The notes: generated by a model from the sequence alone, not told the origin. Counted from the first letter of the stretch, positions 12,701 through 24,897 are shown. The stretch: 64,000 bases of DNA from Sipunculus nudus (GCA_026874595.1 CM049313.1:12957508-13021507); one strand, 5' to 3'. Translations and numbers: made by a program.

Positions 12701-14676
12701 AATTGGGAACTTTAAAGTTCTGACGTAATAAATCTGCGAAAGGTCATTGATTTGTCAGTGATTTGGTACAGGTCAAATTGTCTTTCTTCCACGAACGCTG
12801 CTTGCTCAACCTATGAAGCCCCCCCCCCCCCCCCCCCAAAAAAAAATCCTTAGGAGAACCAATAGTTTTCAGTACGGGTGCATCGGTACCCTCTCAATGC
12901 TTGTCTTTCATGTATTTAAGTCAAACGGGTTAACAGTCTTGGGCGTTACAAGCCTGGTTGAAGAACAGTTTTGTTTTGTCAGCACTGAGACTGCGCCAAC
13001 TGCGTGGGCGGCGTCAATATCTCATGGAGGACTCATAAATTTTCAAACGTTTTCTTTTTCAAATATCAATATATCATGATGGTCTTGCAAAATATGGATA
13101 AATAGAACATCTGCGTGGTGAATTTTTAAATAATTCCAGAGAGGACGCACACGTAAACACTTCCTGGAATGAAAAGTCACTGTCTCAGCAAAAATTGGAG
13201 GTCCGTGGTCATATGGGTGCCTGGACACAGGAGATACAGCGCGTCTTTTGTTGTTTATGGCCTGGCTCGCCGAGAAAAATAGCCCGACCCATGAACTTCG
13301 TGATTACATTCTAAGGAGTAACGGCTAACATTAACTGATACGCCAGGCTCTCCAAACAAACGATTGCTCGCCACTCGATCCAAGACCCGCGATGTCTCAT
13401 TCTGCGCTACCACAATGTCGCATCTCGATGAGCAGCAGAACATTCACTAGATTAAGGTCAGTATTGCACAGATTAAAAACATCGTTAGGTATAATATTTT
13501 TCTAATTTGCCCAACCTGGTGAACGCGTCCAGGGCAGTCGATACCGTGATCTCGCGGGGATTTGCTTGAGGATTTCCCGCGTCCACTCGCGGCCAGGAAT
13601 GCCAAGATTTGCTAGGATGTGTCCAGCTATTTCCTGCGGGGGTCATATGGGTAACAGCAGCAGACAACTTCCAGGGCTGCATTGCCGGGGTGAAGGCTTT
13701 CCCAGCATGGCGCCCGGAACGGTCTCTCATAGTTTACACCAGGGGGGATGCCATTGAAAGCATAAGGACAGGACGATATATTTTTGGTGATAACGTTATA
13801 GGAAAAAGGTAGGTTGTGTCATCTTATTAGTCATAACTTGGTATCTATGGCGTGTCCTGCTCCGGGTTCCTACAAATACATATACAGTGTTTTTTTTTTG
13901 TCTTTGCCCGTCGTGTATATTATTTGTGCACCTGGACATTGCAGAAAATATTAATGGTAAACGAACTGCCGCTTAATTCAGTAATGGATACCTTCATTTC
14001 CTTGGTAACAATGTTTTATTAGGATCGTTATTATAATCCGAGGCATGCAGGCCTTGCTATAGTCTGCTGTAGTTTTCACAGCAGCTGGAGCATTATGGGG
14101 TATCGATGCTGCGGCTAGAGTACGCGGGGGAGTGCATGGGCGGGGGCACTTTGAACAATTCCCTGGAATATTTTTTTTAATGCTTAAGTAATCTGTTAAA
14201 GCTTTAGAATTTAATCAACGTCATTTAATATTCATGACCCATGAAAAATTCTCTTGAATGATTCCTCTAGCCATGAGGTACATGGCCTGCTGGGTTTAAT
14301 TTAAAATTCTTTATGCCAAACTAGGTTTTCATTTACATCTTAAGTTCTCTAAGAATAAATATGTAATATTCATTAAATATTATAAAAAAAAGTTTTGAGG
14401 TAAAATTTTAAAACGTAGACACAGGTTGGTGGAACGAAGCATTAAGTAGTATAGCCAATGGTATATGGTTACACCAAGTGAAGGATTCGTGGCATTAGAG
14501 AGAATAATGATCATACTTTGTATCAACTAACGCAAGCAGCGTTTATATTTACACCAAATAAATGCAGACGCGCATGATCATGCTGTTAACGTTCTATGTG
14601 GGTATTTTGGGTCTGGCACCTCATGCATGGGCAGTTGGAGCACAGAACAAAACGTTAGCTGAACAAACTGCATAAT
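9790..14676. other. Stretch with no confident gene
   Basis: Mostly AT-rich unique sequence with a 20-bp-scale C run at about 12820-12838. A GC-richer island at 13500-13810 has open frames on both strands, one ending at a donor-like AAAAAG|GTAGGT (13808). Nothing I recognise is encoded. A 32-codon ORF at 11197-11295 is listed separately. Confidence 0.45.
11197..11295 (+). CDS. Short ORF of 32 codons starting in an AAGATGGCT context
   Basis: The frame begins MANHAETYLICQIIGKSQES and ends with TGA at 11293-11295. The start lies in ATAAGATGGCT, a favourable context that also matches the YY1 core. The peptide has mixed, soluble-protein-like composition with no low-complexity run. No homologue, signal peptide or splice partner is recognised. 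A chance ORF of this length is quite likely in 64 kb. Confidence 0.13.
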   Translation: MANHAETYLICQIIGKSQESFKTNAEDFFSNS

Positions 14677-16661
14677 TTTTAGCTCAGCTGACTGTAAGTC
14701 AACTGAGGTATAGGAATGGCGCTTTGTCCGTCGTCCGTCCGGCCCTCCGTTAGCAGGGCACAAATCGTAACTGCTGGACCTAGAAACTAAGTGAATATCC
14801 AGGGAGGTCAATAAAAAATCTCCTTGGAAACCTGAAATTAGGTCAATGCGACCTATATCCTCCGAGCTATGGGGCTTGAAAGTAACCCCCAGAATAATCA
14901 AAAATATAATACAAAACTTTCAATATCTTGATAATTAATGCATGGATTGTCATGAATCGTCCCTTGAATATTGACCAGGATTAGTTTTGTCAGTTCCCGA
15001 AAAATTGTGGCGCCACCTGTATTTTTTGTTATTTTAACGAATATTTTTTATTTTTTTTTACTTTAAAATGACAACAATCATGTCAGTTTCCAGATGATAA
15101 CTCAAGGTTGTATTGACACATGGATTTCAAACTTGACTTACATATGACCCACCACTAAAACAATAACCTATATGATTTTTGGGTCATGAAGTCAAAGGTC
15201 AAGGTCTTAGGACTCACTCTTTTTAAAAGATTATGGCTGCATTTTAAGCCAAGCTTTTCATCCCAAACTATCAATTTTGCACATTTGTCAAAGGTCAAGG
15301 TCACAGGGGCCATCTGTTTACATATTTGTTTCTGGAAGATAGCATATATGTGACTCATCACTAAAATAAGAACCATGTGGATTTTGGGGTCCAACTGTCA
15401 AAGGTCATGGTCACAGGACTCATTTCTTTAAAAAGAATGCATTTGAAGCCAAACTTTTCATCGCAAACCTTCTTTCTCCAAGTTATTGCTAACCTGCCAA
15501 TAGGGGAAGATTCTGTTCAATTCTGGGGTCATGAGGTCAAAGGTCAAGGTCACAGTACCCCATTTATTTAGAAAGATTGTGGATGCATTTGAAGCCAACA
15601 TTTTCATCCAAAACCTTCAATCTTGCACATATAGCTGAGCTGCCAATAGGGGAAGAAACTGATTGATTTGGGGGTCACAAGGTCAAAGGTCATCGTTACA
15701 GGGGCCCATCTGTCCACATATTTGTTTCTGGATGATAACTCCAGTTTGGATTGACATATTGGTTTCAATTTTGACTTATATATGACCCACCAATAATGTA
15801 AGAACCCTTTTGATTTTGGAGTCATAAGGCCAAAGGTCAAGGTCACAGGACCCACTTCTTAAAAGATTGTTGATGTATCTTTAGCCAAACTTTCTGTCCC
15901 AAACAATCTATGTTACAGATGTTGCTTACCTGCCAATAGTGGAAGTAACTTATAGATTTTGAGGTCACAAGGTCAAGGTCATGAGGGCCATCAATCCACA
16001 TATAAGTTTCCAGGTGATAACACCATTTTGGTTGAAATATTGGTTTCAAACTTGACTTATATATGGCCAACCACTAAAGTACGAACTGTTGATTCTGGGC
16101 CAGTAGCTGCAAAGGTGAACCATAAGGATGTGGCAAAAATACGGCGGACCAGAAAAAATTTCAATGCACTGAACAAGTCTAAAGCCATGGATCTGATATA
16201 GAATATTCCAGAATTCAGAGAGACCTACAAAAATGAACAGATGTCTTCCATGTTTTATTTTGTTCCAGATTTCAAAGCTGAAATGAACTTTGAACTGAAG
16301 ACAAAGAATAAGAATAAAAAATAGTGATTTACAAACTGTGATATTAGGATATTGTAATAAATCTGTCAAGCCTTTAGAATATAAGCTAAAGATTAGAAGG
16401 TTTCTATCTTAGGCTGACCAGTTTTTATTGACTAAAAGAAGGGATTTTCTACCACTGGATATCTCATAGCAGCTGGGAAAGCCAATATTCCCAGTAAGGT
16501 GCTCTCAGTGGAAAGACATTTGAGAGAAAAATTTAAAGAAAATATGGAGATGCATGTCTCATATATCTATATATGTATATATATATATATATATATGTAT
16601 GTGTATATATATATGTATATGTATTTATATATATGGATATATATGCGTATGTATGTGTATA

Positions 16662-16720
<59 letters not shown>

Positions 16721-17420
16721 ATTGTTATCATTATTTTCATCAACAGTGACCTTTGTTCATACAGGAAAGCCTGTACTTATGTTACTTGAAAAGTCACCTT
16801 TCTATAATGGACAGCTCTTTGTAACAGGCTCCTTTATAATATAGATATATCTGTATTATGCAAACATGAGGAATAGTACTAAAATAAGGAATTTGGAAGC
16901 CCAGAACCTGTACTTTACAGGAACATCTGTTATACAGAAGAATCCAGGACCCCAGAAGGGGCCGCTCGTGTCAATGGTTAGAGGTGGTGCCACTTTAATC
17001 AAATCTGTAATCGACAGTAATCAACTGTGGAATACTTGCTAATGCTGATTACATAATTATTTTAATGATTTCTATAAAAATAAACCTTTCAAGACAAAAC
17101 AAAACTGTTGATTCTGGGGTCATGAGATCAAAGGTCAAGGTCACAGGACCCACTACTTTAGAAAGATTGTGGATGCATTTTAAGCCAAACTTTTCATCTC
17201 AATCCTTCCATTATCAACATGTGGTGCACCTGCCAATAGGGGAAGTTTCCTTTTGATTTTGGGGTCACAAGGTCAAAGGTTAAGGTCACAGGGCCCATCC
17301 ATATACAAATAGACAGGTTGGCTTCAAGCTGATCACAGGACCAATATTTTGGAAAACGTCATAAACATATATCCTTATAGACAAATGCAGCTGAACGTCG
17401 AGACCCATGGGTCCCTAGTT
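14677..17420 (+). repeat. Dispersed repeat with tandem ~143-bp units bearing AGGTCA-type half-sites
   Basis: The element opens with TTAGCTCAGCTGACTGTAAG and a GTCCGTCGTCCGTCC block near 14730. It closes near GAGACCCATGGGTCCCTAG at about 17399-17417. Between are nine copies of TCAAAGGTCAAGGTCACAGG-like cores starting near 15190, 15288, 15398, 15533, 15679, 15826, 15969, 17126 and 17269. Once the 1.0-kb insertion at 16084-17118 is removed, later units are spaced 135-147 bp. Each unit also holds a CTGCCAATAGGGGAAG-type box. There is no credible coding frame. Similar AGCTCA/GTCCGTC elements are, to my knowledge, common in mollusc genomes; the classification is unknown to me. Confidence 0.75.
16084..17118 (+). 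pseudogene. 5'-truncated processed retrocopy nested in the tandem repeat
   Basis: Identical 16-bp sequences AACTGTTGATTCTGGG lie at 16084-16099 and 17103-17118. They interrupt a repeat unit that otherwise reads continuously across the junction. The insert ends with AATAAA at 17079-17084 followed by an A-rich tail (AAGACAAAACAAAAC), as expected for an L1-type retrotransposed mRNA. At its 5' side a frame from about 16111 encodes 29 codons, an in-frame TAG at 16199-16201, then a further 40 codons including NEQMSSMFYFVPDFKAEMNF, and ends at TAG 16322-16324. The next ~780 bp resemble 3' UTR and contain a (TA)n expansion at 16560-16715. The parent gene is not recognised. Confidence 0.6.
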
Positions 17421-18513
17421 GTATCAAGGAGACACAGCGGACTCATTTACGAGGAACCCAAGTGGATTTTTTTTTCAGCAGACTGTGACATTTTCTGCTC
17501 ATGTTCATGCATGCATATGAATGTCTAAATTTCAGCAGAATTTGTTATGATCATTTTTTTGGTTCATATACTGAAAAAAAATCATGTAATAAAATGCATA
17601 CACCAGCATTATTGAAATGATTATTGATATCAGAAAAATATTGCATTTAACATGTTTTTAAATCATGCTTGTTGATTAACACATTAGAAACTCGATTTAT
17701 CTTAACATTTACGTATTAACCACGTCCTAAAGTTTCCCACCTCACCGAAGAGGGGAAATTAATTGATTAGCCGCTTACGTCCGTTCGTCTGTCGTGCTGT
17801 TCGTCCTTCAACATTTCATAATACCACGTGACATCTGAAAGACGAATCCATTTCTGATCTAGCCACCAGCGTGTATTTCACGCCTGTCAATCCACATTGT
17901 TAGATGTTTGTCACATGTGGTCATTGTTTGAAATTGAATTTTCAAGTCCGACTTTACCAGTGAATATCATATGCGAGGCCATATCTCAAAACTGATACTC
18001 GAACCTATTTTCAATTTATATGGTTTATATAGCACTTGAAGTCATATGAAGTATCAGACCATGTAAGTTTCGGTTCCACTCAGCTCATCTTTTGAAAGGG
18101 TTTATGATATTAACAAATGTTGACTTTATGAATATATTTTATATCCGAAAACTCCGTATTCTGATCCCTTATATAGGAGGCTTTTTTATGGGTCTTCTAT
18201 CGTCCTCACGTTTTTGTCGCACGTGGTTTAGTTGTTTTTATTTATTACAGTTTGACGTCATATTTCATGTGATATATCATAAAATCATAACAAATCATAT
18301 CCACTACAATCATGGATCAACATGACTGGTGCATATCTTTCGGTTTACTCGAGTATACACAAATTCATGATTATAGATTGTACACAATGAGCGTGTCGTG
18401 TTCTATAGCGAATGATGTGGAATGTTACGTCACTGTTATAGGCTCACCCAACATGTCTCGACCCAAAATCTGTGAAAGAAATTACCGAACACCGTGAATA
18501 CATCTCCACTTAG

Positions 18514-18534
18514 CACGTGCTATATAAGCACGTG
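18514..18534 (+). promoter_or_regulatory. Two CACGTG E-boxes flanking a TATATAAG core
   Basis: CACGTG occurs at 18514-18519 and again at 18529-18534 with GCTATATAAG between them. The whole forms an 8-bp inverted repeat (CACGTGCT / AGCACGTG) around ATATA. An ATTGG box follows about 25 bp later. CACGTG is the bHLH/bZIP E-box/G-box (established knowledge). No transcript start is demonstrated here. Confidence 0.25.
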
Positions 18535-18888
18535 TTTTCTGTGAATTTCGAAATATCTGATTGGCCCCTGGACATCTTGATTACACGACCAGCTGACGAC
18601 TGTATTTTAGATAGTGGAGACCACAAGCCAGACAGCATATAAATCTACATTCAGAGATGTAGAGGAAATAATATAATAACATTCAGTAATAAAGTTAACT
18701 CTCGTACGTTTATACTAACATATTTATTATCAATTTTCATGTTATCATTTTATAAGTTTTAATAATTTATTGTTTGATCATCCACTCAATTCAGGGTTTA
18801 AACTTTTGGTTCCGGTGAGATTTATCGCCCTATCAAACGAAATGGTTAATTTTAAACGATTGACATTAATATCATGCAGTATTATTTC

Positions 18889-18926
18889 TTTTATGTAAGA
18901 CTTTATATATATAGTCTTACATAAAA
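18889..18926. repeat. Perfect 14-bp inverted repeat with 10-nt TA loop
   Basis: The arm TTTTATGTAAGACT (18889-18902) is exactly inverted at 18913-18926, with loop TTATATATAT. It could form a stable hairpin in RNA or a cruciform in DNA, or be the fused ends of a tiny palindromic element. TA-rich repeats continue to about 18975. Confidence 0.75.
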
Positions 18927-19112
18927 TATATATATATAGAATATATATATATATATAATATATATAGAATATATTATACCAAAGCGCTCAAAGGGAACAC
19001 ATGGATTAATGCTCGTGTCTGATGGAACTTCATTGATTTCTATGTGAAGTGATAAACCATTAGCGCGGCTGGCATTTTAATTACTCTGTTGCTGTGGGCC
19101 TACTTTCACAGG

Positions 19113-19175
19113 TGGTAGTACCTGGCGGTTCACCTGGCATACCTGGTGTTCCAGGCCATTATGTACAAATCTAGG
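19113..19175 (+). other. Short collagen-like Gly-X-Y frame after an acceptor-like site
   Basis: After CTACTTTCACAG the frame reads VVVPGGSPGIPGVPGHYVQI and stops at TAG (19173-19175). The G-X-Y periodicity (GGS, GIP, GVP) resembles the end of a collagenous exon. It is only 20 codons long and no neighbouring Gly-X-Y exon was found, so it may be chance. Confidence 0.15.
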
Positions 19176-20149
19176 AGACCCATAAGTCATATAGTTCCGT
19201 TTCATATTCTTATGTGAAGCAATGTTGTCAGGGTGGTTTTCACATCGTGCGGCAAGATTTGCGCCTCAAGCCTCTATGAGAGGACTGTCAATCTACTGTC
19301 CGCCCAGGGTTCCCACTTCTCAGTGCCTGCTTGGAGCGAAACAGGACCGCGGTAGGTGCTGTTGAGTCAGGGAGGCCTGGATGAGCTGGTTCTGCACCAC
19401 CTGTTGACTGCGGCTACTCTGCACTCGGCGGCTGGGGGAGATGGAGGGCGCTGATTTTCTTTACTCTTGTTGTTTTATAATTCTCCTTCATCACTACAGG
19501 CAGGGCGTTCTAGAAATCGTCTCGCAGATCGATGCCGCCCATTGTTCCATAGATCAAAATCAGAACAATGACGTATCGATTGGTCATTCCTCTTTTCTAG
19601 CAGTGCAGAAAGGCAGAGTGACAGCTTATAATTCAAAACAATCGAAAGTCTGAATTAGCAGATGATATATTGACAAACGTGCTTCATGTCCAATCTTCGT
19701 AGCATACATCACAAAGTGTATCAAGTTTCCAATCATACATTACCAAATGTGTCAGTATAATTCAATATCAAGGCTACAGTTTTTCAGTTTAAACTTCCTT
19801 TAATTGCTTGCCATTCTTGAAAACTGTCCATGAAGAAATTGCTGATTTGCGTGCTGCAACTGAATTATCACGTATTATCCTGAAATGTTTTGTTTGCATT
19901 TTTCTTAAAACTCTTCTTATAAATCAATAAATGAAGAAATGCTTCAAGTATAGAAATTTAATAACTTTCAAATTGCAACGTGTTGTGTTGACAGCGTATG
20001 CCAGAAATTGAACACATCGTTTCATTGACTGATGAAATTTAAATTTACGAAAATGTTCGAAAACGTTCAATATATAATGATGAAGAAAGATGAGGAAGTA
20101 AAAGTTCTTTAAATTGTAGAAGTATTATGTCACAGAATATAAGCTAGAA

Positions 20150-20720
20150 CCCTTTGGCCCTCAAGCATTTTCTTATTGCTGGTACTTTTTGTCTTATTTT
20201 ATTGTGCCCAAGGAAAATACTTTTGGTTTCAGTGTAGTAAATTTATCTATTTGAATTTATACACAACTAAATTTGGGGATAAATTGGTTTTGAAATAATT
20301 TGTCAATCCTGTTTTTTAATGCATTAAGTGAGTCAGCATTTACAGTATCCTCCAGAAGGTTCTTCCAAACTGTTATTACTTCATTAGTAAAGAAGTTCTA
20401 TTTCTAAGTTAAAAATGTTGTCCTTTCTTCCTGTCAGACATTTATATATATTACAGAGCTGTAGAAGGGATGGGGTGATATAGACCTCATTAAGATCATG
20501 CAAGTATTCTTCTGTGTTCAGGAGTATCGAGTTTCAGATATTTTGATCGCCTAGATTAATCCAAGTTTTTATATCCTTTTATTCTTTGTGAATTTTCATG
20601 CATGCGGTCAATATATTTTCTTAAATGAGGACTCCAAACAGTATTTCTATATTCTGATATGGGCCTCACCAGAGCTGAATTTGAATGAATCTTGATTTAT
20701 TTAACTTCATTAGCAAAAAA
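20150..20720 (-). pseudogene. Antisense LINE reverse-transcriptase 3' remnant (CR1/Jockey-like)
   Basis: Reading the minus strand, 20600-20690 encodes ALVRPISEYRNTVWSPHLRK, which matches the conserved '.VRP.LEY...VWSP...' block that follows the RT palm in CR1/Jockey-type LINEs (established knowledge). Further 3' on the minus strand, at about 20300-20400, is NEVITVWKNLLEDTVNADSL, then a NRIDKLF segment, the usual end of such ORF2 proteins. Many in-frame stops and frameshifts separate the pieces, so the copy is dead. No 5' half is visible. Confidence 0.75.
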
Positions 20721-22873
20721 ACTAAGCAGTGACCCAGAAATCCTCTCAGGCTTTTTTTTATTACCTCATTTATATAAAAAAATCAAACAGAATCTCGAGT
20801 TCTCTCACGTCAGCCCCCTCTTTTGCATGATATTTGTGTAATAGATATAGGTTTCCCCCTAGTGCACTATGTTACACTTCTGACTGTTAAATTTTAGTTG
20901 CCAAACATCCGCCCAGTATATGTCCAAAATGCAGGAAGAAATGCCCAGCCCTGTGTGATTAACATTTAAATATCAGTGTCCTAACAGGCGTCGCTACTTG
21001 AGCCAATGAACATGCCATGGCCATATTTGTGTGCAGAACCAAGAATAGACGTAATAATGTGTGTGTGTGTGGGGGGGGGGGGGGGTCTACAATCTAGTTT
21101 CCTGTAATTCATAAATTAAAAATTCGGGTTTAATAATACCAACTGATCCATCGAATCCTGCTGATGTATCTGGCTCTTGCATGAGTCATTTTTACAAGAC
21201 GGTGATGGTTTCCATTGCTTACGTCGATTCGTGTTTTCCTGCCCCCTGAGGTGTTTTAAGAAATCCGATATGTATTCCCAACATGATTCGCCCGGAAATG
21301 CCGAGATAAATTTATGTTCTGTCTCCATGGTGATGATTATGATGTCACAGTTTAATGGTCATATTGAGGCTCTGTCACGTGATGTATTATTTTCCGCTGA
21401 CGTAATGAGACGGTGTTTACTCACTGTATATGCCTTTGGGATTCCGCGAACCGTGATGTTGTTCAGGTCACAAAGGTCAGTCATGAGCAGACGACACTGA
21501 TTCCAGCCACCGCTGGACAAAACCCAACTCTAGTTCTGGAACAGAACATTGTCCAGTTGTTATCGCGTTTGCTATTGCAGCCAAAGTGACTGCATGTGAG
21601 TGAATACACCACCTGATTAGTTACAACGCGTCTAGACAGTATGTTGTAGCTACAAAATTGTTATTTCGCCATTCGCCGAAAATAATATTGTAAACCTCAG
21701 ACAACAAGTAATTTATTACCGTTTGGTTTCCGTGATCCTCCGACAAACGAGAGGCATCCAGGGGATAATTTTTTGTTCTTCAAGAAATAAAACTTGGTTT
21801 ACGGAATGAGTGTTAAACGTGAGAAAAAATAGAAAGGGCTTGATATATTTCTATATCAGTTCAATTTGGGGCACATTTAATCATGTGAAATAATAGAATA
21901 AAGTGTAGAAAAGTTTCGGTGGTATTGCATGTTTTTTCTCATTTATATACACCAGTCGATAATCAAGATACTACAAAGATTGGTCTGTATATTTCTTTTT
22001 AATAAAAGGATCAGGTGCGCAGTGTACCAGAAACAATATGCACTGCTCTCTACCGCAGTTAATATGCATTCACACAAACCGGTCTTTATAACCTCAAACA
22101 ATGAGTTCTTAAAACGACGACAGCTGTCTTGGTTCAGTTTCTAAGGTCAATCATAATTATACATCAAGCAGGTAATTTTGTGATAAAACGGTATTAACAC
22201 AATTAACTATTCTTTACAGCGACAGCCTTTGTCCTCTGGTGATGGGTTATTAATTGAGTACAAGGACAGTGTAAATATGGAAGAAGCGTTATAAAAAAGC
22301 AAAGGGATTCCAGGTAAGACTGGTTTGAATGACATCGCCCTTGGTTACTAATAGGTATTCACCGGTGATGCTATTACCTGTCACCTTCTCCGAGTGTATC
22401 AAATATATATACAACACCTGCCAAGTCAAGATGGCTGAGGAATGCAGGGACCTGTCAATTGATACCAGACCTGCTTTATTTTTTACATATATTAATATAT
22501 ATAATATCTTTTTCTCTGCCATTAAGAGTGGAGGTAGGTGAGAACGGAGACATACTACACATAATGCATTTATATCTTATGGTAAAACTGGGTGCAAAAC
22601 AATAACAAACGACGCTTTAAGTTAACGTGGAGGAGCTCCGAGGTTAAACGGTTTTAACGCGGGTCGTCATTAGTTGGTGCGATCCTTTTTCAGGTGTCAC
22701 AAACGCCTTGATGACATTATATATATGGGTATAAAGTTTCCATACAGAAAGATCTGTGTCATAAATGTCTCCATGCAGAGTGTCGTTTCTAAAAATAGAT
22801 TGGCATAATATAGATATAGTCTACATTTGGTGCTCATAACCCAGCAGGTGTGAATCAAAATGCAGTAAAATAC

Positions 22874-22876
<3 letters not shown>
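20721..22876. other. Stretch with no supported gene
   Basis: It contains a (GT)n/G-run at about 21059-21086. A 107-codon frame at 21177-21500 and a ~37-codon frame starting at AAGATGGCTGAGG (22429) ending near GTAGGTGAG (22534) are open, but neither resembles a known protein. Confidence 0.45.

Positions 22877-22924
<48 letters not shown>
22877..22924. repeat. (TA)n microsatellite
   Basis: Uninterrupted AT dinucleotide tract of about 48 bp. Confidence 0.97.
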
Positions 22925-22929
<5 letters not shown>

Positions 22930-23908
22930 AATGGATTTATGCCTAATTGTCCATAGGCCATGACAATCGGTAGTATGCCATGTAAAACTGTATAATTAAC
23001 ATAAATTCTAATTGAAAGATTGTCTAATTAACATAACTTGTCACAATGTCAAGATCTAATCACAAACTTTGATGGTGCTTAAAGTTTTTTTAACACTTTA
23101 ACAGGATGTGTTTACTTTTGCCTCATAGCAAAACTAGCACTGGTAGTGACATTTTTTGGAGGTATTTGGTATTATAACATAGGTGGACCTTTAGTTGAAG
23201 AATATTTGATAACATATTAATGTTAGACTCTAGCGTTGGGGGAGGTGTGCGGTGTGACTGAGAGCTTACACGTTATATCTGCAACTGATATAAATGAAAA
23301 TTAATACAGCGTTACAAAGTCAAGAAAAATGAACGATCCCTGATTAGATGGTATCTAAGTACCACGTCGCTGCCTATAATATGATGTATAACGATAAGCG
23401 ACTCCATGTTTAGTCAGCAATCACACAGGTACACTGTAAAAGATGTAGATAGCCATAACATACGATAGATATTGGTGATATGATTATCACAACAAAATCA
23501 TTATTCTTCAGTATCCAGGCCTCGATATTAACCAGGAAGTCCCTAGAGCGTTTTGCAATGACCACCCACTCTATCTGCTATTGGTCCATTCTGAGCTGAT
23601 TTCTATACACATTTGATACTTTTTTCTTAACACCTACAAAGGAACATTTCCGCCAGCCAGTCGATGCATGGCTGCAGCCTAAAACAGCGCCAGCGCAGTG
23701 GAGATACCAATGGACGGAGTCAGCCAATATAGTCACGTTCTGGTTTTCCTCCATTTGTGTCTTTAGCACAAGACAACTTGCAAAGAAGAGGCAAATGCAA
23801 ATGTTTTGGCCATTGGAACTTGCTATTGAAAGATAATCAGTGTAACCATCACGGGGATATTTTGTGACTTTTTACTTTATGGACTGTTTCTGAATTAGGT
23901 CCCACAGC

Positions 23909-23979
23909 ATGGCAGACATACAATACTCGATCAGCTCTTATCATAGGCACTGCCAAATGTACAGAATTAACAGAAGACG
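23909..23979 (+). CDS. Candidate first coding exon ending at a consensus donor
   Basis: ATG in the context CCCACAGCATGGC opens 23 codons (MADIQYSISSYHRHCQMYRI...) and ends with GACG|GTAAGTG, a strong donor, leaving phase 2. That phase would fit either a possible exon at 24123 (after CCTCTCAACTCAG) or the confirmed exon at 57339. No homology is recognised. It is an alternative to the start at 49240, but the distance to the rest of the gene would be over 33 kb. Confidence 0.17.
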
Positions 23980-24897
23980 GTAAGTGTGTATACTCAAAAT
24001 CTCATATTAAATTTCATCTTTTCCCTCCGCTCTTTCTTTGAATTTTCAGTTCATAGGAGCATCGTCACCGGAACGGTCACACTGATCTTGTTTTTTTCTC
24101 TGACATGTGTTCCTCTCAACTCAGCTCCTTCATCTGTCATTCTTCTGTCGCCAATGGTTTCTGTTCACGTCAAAATAGCCTTAATTCCTCTGTTGCAATC
24201 ACACGCAGAAACGTGATATTTCTTGTTTTCTTCTTACACAACATGCAAGGTTTCTTGATACATGGCGTTTCTGATATGGGGGTCATCATTTTTTGAAATA
24301 GTAGCGTTTACTGTTTTAATTCTGTTATTTACACATTTCTTTCGAGTGCTTTTCCAAAGATCTTCTTAATAAATGTCTGATTTTCCGAATTTCTTCGCAA
24401 TTCTTTGAATATTTTATCACACCGAACATGCATTTATATGCAATGCAAAAATACAGTTTTGCTTTTCTGAAATCCTTAAAAGTTCAATCCCCTATCAAGA
24501 ATTGAGCTAAGATTTCCAGAGGTTTATGATGTCCATTTAAGACCTTTCTCATCGTCTCTTACCGCTGTCGTCAACATTTCCGCCATGGCAGTTTGCGCAT
24601 CGGCAGATTGCTGAAGAGTATATATTTATATATATGGTTTGTCTCATGTTGTATGGGAGGGGTACAAAAGATAAAATCGAACATGCGGTTATATTTATTT
24701 TTTTTTCTTCCTAAAAATCGAGTCGTCTTTACACTATTGTGTATGAACACCTTTCCAGTTCTTAATGCTGCCTAGTTTTACCGGCAACACAAATCAATCT
24801 GGGACCGATTCGACGGAAGCGGATTGACGATGCTGCCAGGAAGACTGAACGTGACTTCATATGCTTGAGATTTCCTGTAAATTGTATATGAACTGTT

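Larger units (their letters stand above)
17421..20149. other. Mixed intergenic/intronic stretch
   Basis: It contains a repeat-derived GTCCGTTCGTCTGTCGTGC block near 17787, an E-box/TATA hairpin at 18514-18534, a perfect 14-bp hairpin at 18889-18926, TA-rich DNA to 18975 and a collagen-like short frame at 19113-19175. No confident gene. Confidence 0.45.

Noticed and set aside
14578-14901. 107-codon minus-strand frame
   Set aside because: It lies across the start of the dispersed repeat and has no recognisable domain.
16499-16844. Tyr/Ile-rich frames of about 96 codons
   Set aside because: They are translations of (TA)n within the retrocopy's 3' region.
22329-22541. 70-codon frame ending near GTAGGTGAG
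   Set aside because: It has an AAGATGGCT internal start but a low-complexity Ile/Tyr/Phe end and no partner exon; judged chance.
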